The position numbers and the translations under genes were made by a program. Shown here piece after piece: positions 18,717 to 23,535 of a stretch of 23,535 bases of DNA. The stretch covers positions 1 to 23,535 of the forward strand of contig ADNK01000811.1 in the NCBI GenBank assembly GCA_000320545.1. Direction: 5' to 3'. The notes beneath the pieces were generated by a model that was not told the DNA's origin, searched no databases, and saw nothing but the letters and a program-made list of their open reading frames with translations. Source of the stretch: Bigelowiella natans CCMP2755 (taxonomy: Eukaryota > Cercozoa > Chlorarachniophyceae). How positions within the stretch are numbered: the stretch's first letter is position 1; every line of letters begins with the position of its first letter.

Positions 18717-21700
18717 GTCTCTTGCCCCTTATTCGTTCCCTCTCTCTCCCCCCCCGCTCTCCTTAGGCATCTCTCCTCTAGCAGCTATCACACACTGGTA
18801 CCGGAAGGCCTGGCAGAGCCTCCACGAATTGGAGTCCTCATCGAAGAACTCGAGCTTGAAGTGCTGCACCGAGCGCACCTTCGCGTGGTTCGTGAGAGCG
18901 ATTCTGCGAACGGCCACAGGATCTTTGAACTCGAAGGTGTAGCTACCGCTCAAAAAGCTGCCATCCGCGCGGCTCTTGACGTCAGGTATGACCCTCTTCG
19001 CCGCACCGGTGGTGAGCCTGGAGGCGGTGACGTAGCTCGCAAGGGCCTTTTTCTTGGTCTTGCTTGTCGTTGTCGTCGTCGCCGCCGAAGGCATGCCGTT
19101 GGAGAAGAGATCCAGCCTTGCGAGCTTCCAGAGGCTCCTCCGATCGTTGGCCGGGGCCTTCGCGCTCACCCGCCACGCCGTCGACTTGTGCGCGGGGCCG
19201 CCGGAGCAGTTGAATTGGTCGTTGCGCGGCGCGAAGGTGACGCGGTCGCCGTTGTGGTAGAGCGTCACCCCCACCGCGAGCTTGTTGAACTTGATGAACT
19301 GGAACGCCTTGCCCAGGGGGACGCCGTTTTTGTCGTAGGAGATCGTGGAGTTGTCGGTGTCCACGTGCACGGTGATCCGGTCTCCCTGAATGGGCAGGTT
19401 GCCCAGCGACTTGTACTTGTAGCTGTCCGGCGACCGCGCCGTGCCGTATAGGACGGTGGAGTGCGAGCCCCCGCCCATTGAGTAGCCCCAGGAGCTGTCT
19501 CGGTAGCCGAGGTAGGAGTTGCTGGTCTTCTTCCACCGCGTGAACGCCTCGCTGGCGCAGCCGATGAAGATCCACTTGGAGGGCGCCGCGTCGATGGTGA
19601 AGTCGAAGGAGTACTTTCCGGAGTTGCGCGGCATCCACTGGGAGAGCCGGACGGTGTTCCACTGCCCATTGCTGCCCAGCTTCTTCTCGACTGTCAGCCC
19701 CCCATTGCTCAGCGTCACGTGCGGGGCGAGCTCTGATTTGTCAAAAGTAATCATCTGGTCCCCGTCGACGCCGTCACCCAGCCCGCTGCCCCGTCCGCCC
19801 AGCTTTCCGTGGATGGAGGGCAGGATCGGCACCGCGATGGGGACGAGGGGCGCGATGGCGTCGATGAGGCTTTCCACCGACTCCTGAGAGAGCTTCAGCG
19901 TGTTGGGGGACGCCGCTGCTTCGATGCTGCTACTACCGGACATCGAGGCCGCCGTTCCTGATGAGGACGATGACACCGCGGTCAGCACGAGAGGCCCTCC
20001 CAGCGCACCAAGAAAGTTGCGGAGAATCTCCATCGCCTTGTACGTCTGCATGCTGTAGTGGTGCCGCTTGGATGCTTTGCTGTTGCTGCTGCTGCTGTTG
20101 CTGCTGCGGGCATTACTCTTCTTCTCGTCATCATCACTGTTCTTTCCTTCGTTCCTCTGGATCCTACGCCTTCTGAAGGCGGCCTCGTCTTCACACAGCC
20201 GCACTACGTCCTTGCTCAGGGTGCAGTTGCCTTTTAGAATCTGCTTGCTATATGCGTGGAGAGCGCGCTCGACCGCCTTGGCCGCGAACAGGCTCGCCTT
20301 GGCCTGCTCCTTCGAGCGCGGTTTGAACGCGGAGAGGGTGCGGCGGAGGGAGGGGATCCTGGAGCTTTTATGCGTGACCTTCGACTTGTTCTTAATGCCG
20401 CATGCATCGAGGGTGTGCTCGTCGTTGAGCTTGCTCCCGTTGAAGTGGAGGTCCATGCACCGCGGCGGCGGCCCAGCGATGATGGGGGATGACGGGGGGG
20501 CGGGCAGGTGCTCGAGAAGCTTCTCCTTGAGGGAGGCGACGCGATCCTTACGGTTCATCCTCACGATGCACAGCTCCCCCGTGTCCAGCGCCACAGTTAC
20601 CTCAATGTCGGGTGGGCCGTCCGGCAGGTCCATTTTGTCGAGGTCCTTGAGGACTTTGCTGTACGACGACGCCCACGTCAGCAAGTGACGGTGCAGCGTG
20701 TAAAGCAGCTCGAGCTCCTGGCTAGGGAGGTGGCCGGCCCAGTAGACCGTCTTCTCCAGGTCAAAGAGCGACACCCAGCCGTCGCGCGGAAGCAGGGTGG
20801 AAGGGGAGGAGGACGAGAAGGACGATGGAGGAGAAGCGGCGGTGAGGATGCGGCCCCGAATTATATCGCTGTCCTTCCAGCGCGCCGTCTCTACCACGCG
20901 AATCTTGGTCAGAGGCTTGAGTCTCGCCACCTCCGCGGAGTCGATTTCGGCAGTGCGCTGGACCGCGAGCTCGATGCCAGGCTTCACGACGTACATGCCC
21001 GGAGTGAGGCGGCGGAGCGGGATGGGGGAGGCCGAGGGCGCGGCTGAGCCCGCCATCTTATTCTCGGCGGAAGGAGGGCGGCGTTTCAGGCCGGATGATG
21101 ATGGCTGTTGCTGCTGGGACAGCAGAACCTCCTCGTGCAAAGTTCTGATAATGTCGCGGCCCTGATCGATGCATTGGTCCGAGAGGTCTAGCAGTAACGC
21201 GATGAGGAGTCGGATCTCGGCCTCGAAGCGAGCCTTGTCCTTCTGCACAAGCGCCTCCTCCTCGGGGGACATGCCGAGCTCCTCCCCCGTCGACATGCGT
21301 AGGCGACGGGGTATCTTGATCGGCTCGGGGATGAGGAGAGTGCAGAGCCGGTCCGTCCGGTAAAGAGCCTCCAAAACCGGCATTCGGATGGCACGTGTCA
21401 TCGGGTGTGACTGAAACTTTTCGCCGATCAGAAACCGTACCATCTCCAGCCTGGCGCAGCATTGACAACGTGAGGTGAGTCGTGGGTGTGATAAGAGGAC
21501 GACGAGGAGGACGACGAGGAGGACGACTACGACGACGAAAAGAACGGACTCAACCATCTCAATAACGCAGCACTGCACAACCAGACCAGGGAAGCGGAAG
21601 CGCAGAGTTTGGAGAGGAAGAGGGAAGGGGGGGGGGGGGGGGAGGAGGGAGGAAGAGGAGGAGGGGAGAGGGAGGAAGAGGAGGAAGAGGGAACGAACAC

Positions 21701-22944
21701 CAAGCTTGCTCTCCATACCTCTCCAACGTGGTCGGGTAGAAGAGCTCAAAGGCCATTGCGATAGTCCTCGCCGCCTCGTCGTTCAACGGCGCCTTGGAGT
21801 CTGGGTGAGGCTTGACGTCGCCCAGGATGATGCCCGCCAGGATCAAATGCAACCGTTGAAGGAAGTGGAGCCCTCCATCAGCCGCCGCAGCGTTCTCCTG
21901 CTGCTTCTTCTCTTCAGCCTCAGGGAATCGCCAGGGGTGCAGCTTCGGGTCGGAGAACTTACTAGTGCCTGGCGCCGCGTCGCTCAGCTGCAGCCACCGC
22001 TGGTCGACCCCTGATAGGAGGATCCGATGCAGGTTTGCTCTGATAACGCGCAGCGTGCTTAGCAGCAGAAATGATGCCTTTGTCTCGGCCCCGCCGCCTC
22101 CGCCGCCGCCTGAGCCGGGACTACTACTACTACTACTGCTCCCGCTGCTGCTGCTCCTCCTACTCCTACTGAGGCAATGGCTCGTAGCCTGCGCCATCTC
22201 CACGAGCTGCTCAAGCATCTCGGGGTCCTTGCCATCTATGCACAGCGGCGCTGAGAGGAGCACGGGCGCGCCGAGGATGGACGGCACTTGTGCTGGGTAG
22301 CTCTGCTGTCCGCACAGCTCCGCGATCGACCGCATGACTGCCACGACGGCGTCGCTCGCCGCCTCGGTCTTCCCGTTGGCGCGCGATATGATGGCGTGGA
22401 CGGGCGGGGGCAACCACAGGGGCGCGTAGAGGCGGAGTCCCTGCGACAGCGAGGAGGCGCCATTGCCGCCGTCCATGCTCGACAGCGGTGTGACCACCAC
22501 CTCGCAGTTGATGTTGTAGACCCCGAGCGCCACCATGAGCTTGCCCGGCAGGCCGTCGGCCACCTTGAGCATCTCGCCGCTGTTGATGGCGATCCACATC
22601 TTGCGCTTATTCATGTCGAGCCGCAGCCGCACCTTGTCCCCGGCGCGGTAGGCTGTAGCGGAGATGTTCAGCGGCGAGGCGTAGTTGATGGCGTTGCGGG
22701 CATAGACCTTGCCAGAGGAGGAAAGCGTGTAGCCGTGCTTGTAGAGGTAGTCGGACCGCCAGTTGAACGGCTTGGTGTCGCTGGGCAGCACGCCGATGTC
22801 CATTTGCAAATTGGCGCCTTTTGTGATGAGAAACTCCACCTCGAAGCAGCCCGACGACAGCACGGGCGCAAACGCCACCGTCCGGTCAGGATACCTGCCG
22901 ATGTGCCATGTATATATAAGTATATTTACATTTTATAAATATGA

Positions 22945-22983
<39 letters not shown>

Positions 22984-23403
22984 CATCACATCTCGCCACG
23001 TACATGCCGGTACAGGTGACGCGGATGCTCTCTCCGTCCCCCTCCTCATTAAACTGGAGATTGCTCGAGGACTTGAGGCTCGGGTCTGGTCGAAAGGGCT
23101 CAAGCCCAGTTTCCTGCCAGCCGACGAGGAGCGGCCTGCTGCCCCCCCCCCCATTGCCGTCACTGCCATGTGCCATATTGAGCCCCGACCCCCCGGCCTT
23201 CCTCTCGGAAAATGGAAAAAAGTGTCCGTTTAAGTAGCATGCTGCGGCGTAACAATTCTTAACGCAAACGAACTGGGGGGGGGGGCACACAGTCCCGCTG
23301 CTGCTGCTCTTCCCCTCCCCTTCCTTTCCGTGCTGCTGCTGCTTCACGTCTCTCCCGTCGTCTGGCTTGTCCCTTTCGTGCACCCACCAATTTTCCAACA
23401 TGC
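10859..23403 (-). CDS. Giant BIRC6-class E2 ubiquitin-conjugating protein with SPRY, UBL, UBA and SAM-like domains (5' end uncertain)
   Basis: Exons, 5' to 3' on the minus strand: 23403-23004, 22894-21719, 21450-18802, 18465-18308, 18181-17678, 17384-16718, 16575-16433, 16110-15863, 15613-15398, 15144-14480, 14246-13985, 13867-13595, 13400-12140, 12063-10859. Every intron is GT-AG and every phase matches, giving 3274 residues from the ATG at 23401; the stop is at 10861-10859. The first exon is preceded by a long pyrimidine tract and CTTCGCAG, so the true start may lie outside the window. Domain order: SPRY1, helical region, UBL, SPRY2, discoidin-like, SPRY3, helical region, UBA, LamG/ConA-like, SAM-like, helical region, E2. 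Known BIRC6 and UBE2O proteins are large cytosolic E2/E3 hybrids that load ubiquitin on a C-terminal UBC cysteine. No BIR domain is visible here. Coding DNA is GC-rich, unlike the plus-strand gene. The weak point is 12064-12139. Confidence 0.82.
10930..11600 (-). other. C-terminal E2 ubiquitin-conjugating (UBC) domain, BIRC6-like
   Basis: A poly-Ser tract (near 11600-11655) precedes AAWTNRLAAEFVGLSKSLPL. Then come [40 protein letters not shown] and FLQVCVSIQSLIFIEHPYF, and then NEPGYE. The usual E2 HPN position is read here as FNPN, as in BIRC6. The catalytic cysteine is in GKVCLSLL, codon 11326-11324 (about residue 3120). The long insert after LLGTW and the NEPGYE motif are BIRC6-class rather than those of small E2s. 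The protein ends in an acidic tail with DDDDF at the stop. Confidence 0.93.
12064..12139 (-). other. 76-nt segment: short intron or frame break
   Basis: The frame from 13400 runs open through this segment and out of frame with the E2 exon. The E2 frame is open upstream to about 12205, so the switch must lie in the overlap. A GT-AG segment with donor GTAATG (12139) and acceptor AACAG (ending at 12064) has the right length, 1 modulo 3, and restores the frame. Alternatively, one extra base near GACAATGATG (about 12053) would join SEQKNSADN to MMLKFAGSK. Confidence 0.5.
12140..13400 (-). other. Helical region before the E2 domain
   Basis: It starts VIFLLRQLIAETTDG after a CAT-repeat acceptor. 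It contains low-complexity inserts (Glu/Gly/Lys-rich near 13330, poly-Ser near 12890) and ends with LPWLIALLKQTSALDIQKDL and FLFLPANEGK. Human BIRC6 also has a helical region before its UBC domain, and the spacing here is similar. I see no specific domain motif. Confidence 0.6.
13402..13433. repeat. (GAT)n at a splice acceptor
   Basis: About ten GAT triplets. On the minus strand they read CATCAT...CAG, directly forming the acceptor of the exon starting at 13400. Confidence 0.9.
13471..13485. repeat. G homopolymer
   Basis: About 15 G in intron 13401-13594, followed by a short GA run. Length is uncertain, as for any homopolymer of this size. Confidence 0.9.
13876..13970. repeat. G-rich tract in intron 13868-13984
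   Basis: A run of 16 G at 13876-13891, then GGGAGG-type sequence to about 13970. On the coding strand it is a C/T-rich tract directly upstream of the acceptor CCGCAG of exon 13867-13595. Confidence 0.9.
13985..14246 (-). other. SAM-like domain exon
   Basis: It encodes LQELLEGAGLVRYSEAFHNA, then GYDDFNFVMSLTEKERKEFY, then a helix ending DRYENYLKDL (about residues 2278-2340). The order L-x-x-L-G-L-x-x-Y-x-x-x-F, then D-x-x-x-x-x-x-L, then a terminal helix is that of SAM domains, which mediate protein or RNA contacts. Neighbouring exon 13867-13595 is helical with a Ser/Pro-rich insert. Confidence 0.65.
14367..14399. repeat. (CA)n microsatellite
   Basis: A pure CA run, continued by CACACG variants to about 14440. 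It lies in intron 14247-14479. Confidence 0.95.
14480..15144 (-). other. LamG/concanavalin-like beta-sandwich exon
   Basis: About residues 2054-2275. It begins with a Ser/Ala-rich stretch, then SLSLWIDTSKLRIDSG, ELLLAYRGTEKANYAY, and MMHVAFLVESKKASLFVNGQ. The last resembles the W-H-H-V-A ... L-Y-V-N-G signature of LamG-type folds. It ends ASVLLGLFKWLPPGQL. The assignment to this fold rests on short motifs only. Confidence 0.5.
15248..15296. repeat. (TC)n microsatellite
   Basis: A TC run of about 48 bases with one TTT interruption, in intron 15145-15397. Confidence 0.95.
15398..16110 (-). other. Helical exon and UBA domain exon
   Basis: Exon 16110-15863 encodes FEATAFEVYRIWVAMV and a Lys/Gln-rich coil. 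Exon 15613-15398 holds a UBA: LMQLNYMGFVDIALNLRALK then ATSGNVQHAVDKLLSG. This has the MGF loop and the typical N-V-x-x-A-V-x-x-L-L ending (about residues 1985-2025). UBA domains bind ubiquitin, so this may hold ubiquitinated substrates or chains near the E2. The donor after the upstream exon lies inside a (GTA)n repeat. Confidence 0.85.
15831..15862. repeat. (ACT)n containing a splice donor
   Basis: About ten ACT triplets. On the minus strand they read GTAGTAGTAG, so the donor after exon 16110-15863 is the first unit of the repeat. Confidence 0.9.
16312..16395. repeat. (GAT/AAT)n then (AG)n
   Basis: Imperfect GAT/AAT triplets (16312-16357) followed by a pure AG run (16361-16395) and an 11-G run. 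All lie in intron 16111-16432. Confidence 0.9.
16433..17384 (-). other. Helical region, two exons, no recognised domain
   Basis: Exon 17384-16718 starts with a Ser-rich tract, then ELFIDDEVVSLPWGPAPW and long leucine-rich helices (for example SKELKRYLFQTVG). It ends at the strong donor GTAAGTG (16717-16711). Exon 16575-16433 continues LLAMKIWTSLMARSFMG. The pattern looks like alpha-helical repeats, but I cannot assign a family. Confidence 0.6.
16592..16626. repeat. (AG)n near a splice acceptor
   Basis: On the minus strand this is a CT run just upstream of TTGCCCTAG, the acceptor of exon 16575-16433, and can act as its pyrimidine tract. Confidence 0.9.
17479..17516. repeat. (CT)n microsatellite
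   Basis: A CT run in intron 17385-17677 with flanking C-rich sequence. Confidence 0.95.
17740..18181 (-). other. SPRY domain 3
   Basis: Exon 18181-17678, about residues 1461-1610. It begins GMHKWGSALGSLSFSKGYRE and WRVRVDKFESIEAMLGVAT. It then reads GETWKTGDVITVCLDLDKRR, LSFKMNDKDLGVSHENL and YRLACSINQSKTVLSIID, which gives the complete SPRY core. It ends in a low-complexity Glu/Asp/Ala stretch. The preceding exon 18465-18308 has a Lys-rich linker. Confidence 0.85.
18233..18262. repeat. (GAT)n microsatellite
   Basis: About ten GAT triplets in intron 18182-18307. Confidence 0.9.
18355..18945 (-). other. Discoidin (F5/8 type C)-like segment across an intron
   Basis: The end of the exon 21450-18802 reads SYTFEFKDPVAVRRIALTN and FKLEFFDEDSNSWRLCQAF. 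It joins to ESQACAAWSKLSRTVKSIDF in the exon 18465-18308. The pattern of F-x-D-P-V-x-V-x-x-I followed by F-x-D-x-x-x-x-W matches discoidin-like beta sandwiches. The donor is ambiguous: GTACCA at 18801 and GTGTGT at 18795 both keep frame and differ by two residues. Confidence 0.5.
18477..18720. repeat. (GA)n and (CT)n pair in one intron
   Basis: A GA run at 18477-18504 and a CT run at 18679-18720 both lie in intron 18466-18801. They are complementary and could pair in the pre-mRNA. The GA run is, on the coding strand, a CT tract beside the acceptor at 18466. Confidence 0.9.
19230..19735 (-). other. SPRY domain 2
   Basis: About residues 1097-1265. Motifs in order: PHVTLSNGGLTVEKKLG, WNTVRLSQWMPRNSGKYSFD, WIFIGCASEAFTRW, YLGYRDSSWGYSMGGG, GDRITVHVDTDNSTISYDKN, GVPLGKAFQFI, LAVGVTLYHNGDRVTF. 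This is the most canonical SPRY of the three, including the LDxxxxxxxFxxN-like step seen here as VDTDNSTISYDKN. Confidence 0.85.
20370..20610 (-). other. Ubiquitin-like (UBL) domain
   Basis: About residues 806-885. It opens with IEVTVALDTGELCIVRM, has a helix-like RVASLKEKLLEHL, then MDLHFNGSKLNDEHTLDACG, which matches the ubiquitin pattern of a strand, then G-x-x-L-x-D-x-x-T-L, then a turn. A proline-rich insertion (APPSSPIIAGPPP) separates the helix from the third strand. No C-terminal Gly-Gly is present, as expected for an internal UBL. Confidence 0.7.
22440..23050 (-). other. SPRY domain 1
   Basis: It spans the first intron (22895-23003): DGESIRVTCTGM ends one exon, and YPDRTVAFAPVL then GCFEVEFLITKG open the next. 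It continues with DIGVLPSDTKPFNW and GDKVRLRLDMNKRKMWIAIN, the usual SPRY order of strand motifs (about residues 118-280). SPRY domains are protein-interaction beta sandwiches. A helical, Ser-rich region follows to the end of the exon at 21719 and joins in frame to the next exon, which starts LEMVRFLIGEKF. Confidence 0.75.
22947..22980. repeat. (AC)n microsatellite
   Basis: An AC run in intron 22895-23003, the intron that splits SPRY1. Confidence 0.95.
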
Positions 23404-23535
23404 CTGCGAAGGGGGGGGGGGGGGGGGGGGGAGGGGGGATCTCCGTCACAAAAATAAAAAAATCTTAAAACCCTCTTTTTAGACAAAAGGAGGGGGGAAA
23501 TCCCACATTTTCCCATTATATATGGGGGGGGGGGG
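23404..23535. other. Pyrimidine tract and window edge
   Basis: On the minus strand a run of 21 C (23411-23431) leads into CTTCGCAG, a strong acceptor for the exon at 23403. Beyond it are A/T-rich sequence and, at the very end, 11 G. No upstream coding exon is recognisable, so the gene's first exons and promoter probably lie outside the window. Confidence 0.6.

Noticed and set aside
18861-19451. Plus-strand open frame of 196 codons
   Set aside because: Antisense of SPRY2; high GC keeps antisense frames open.
23411-23449. Proline-rich N-terminus (MTEI then poly-Pro) of the E2 gene
   Set aside because: This is the translation of a poly-C splice tract ending CTTCGCAG; more likely intron.

Overview
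The window is nuclear DNA from a eukaryote, most likely a protist or alga; I cannot name the lineage. Coding sequence is broken by GT-AG introns of about 50 to 390 nt. Stops are standard, and the DNA is full of microsatellites and long G/C homopolymers. There are no bacterial-style operons, and I saw no tRNA, rRNA, CRISPR array or transposase.

Layout: (1) about 1-1683, plus strand, the 3' end of a gene assembled from six small exons with compatible phases; it has a possible ankyrin-like piece and ends in an acidic tail. (2) 1684-3699, no convincing gene. (3) 3700-9536, plus strand, a nine-exon gene for a protein of about 1335 residues: ankyrin repeats, coiled coil, a protein kinase-like domain with several altered motifs, then an RBR-type RING/RING2 ubiquitin-ligase module. 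Its ankyrin exons and introns are a 416-bp tandem duplication, and the duplicated introns differ mainly by CpA/TpG in one copy versus TpA in the other. (4) 9537-10858, gene-free spacer between converging genes. (5) 10859-23403 and probably beyond, minus strand, one very large gene (14 exons in my model, about 3274 residues, 5' end not secure). It carries three SPRY domains, a ubiquitin-like domain, a discoidin-like segment, a UBA, a LamG/ConA-like domain, a SAM-like domain and a C-terminal E2 ubiquitin-conjugating domain of the BIRC6 class with its catalytic cysteine.

The two complete-looking genes converge and both predict ubiquitin-transfer enzymes. Their base composition differs clearly: the plus-strand kinase/RBR gene is AT-richer, and the minus-strand E2 gene is GC-rich with G/C-ending codons. 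The exon joins of the E2 gene were checked by phase: every join is in frame, but one 76-nt segment (12064-12139) must be either an unusually short intron or a +1 frame break. Splice sites of this gene often sit inside or beside simple repeats.

The best candidates for something undescribed are the ankyrin-kinase-RBR fusion, the SPRY/UBL/UBA/SAM E2 giant, and the RIP-like substitution pattern between the tandem introns.
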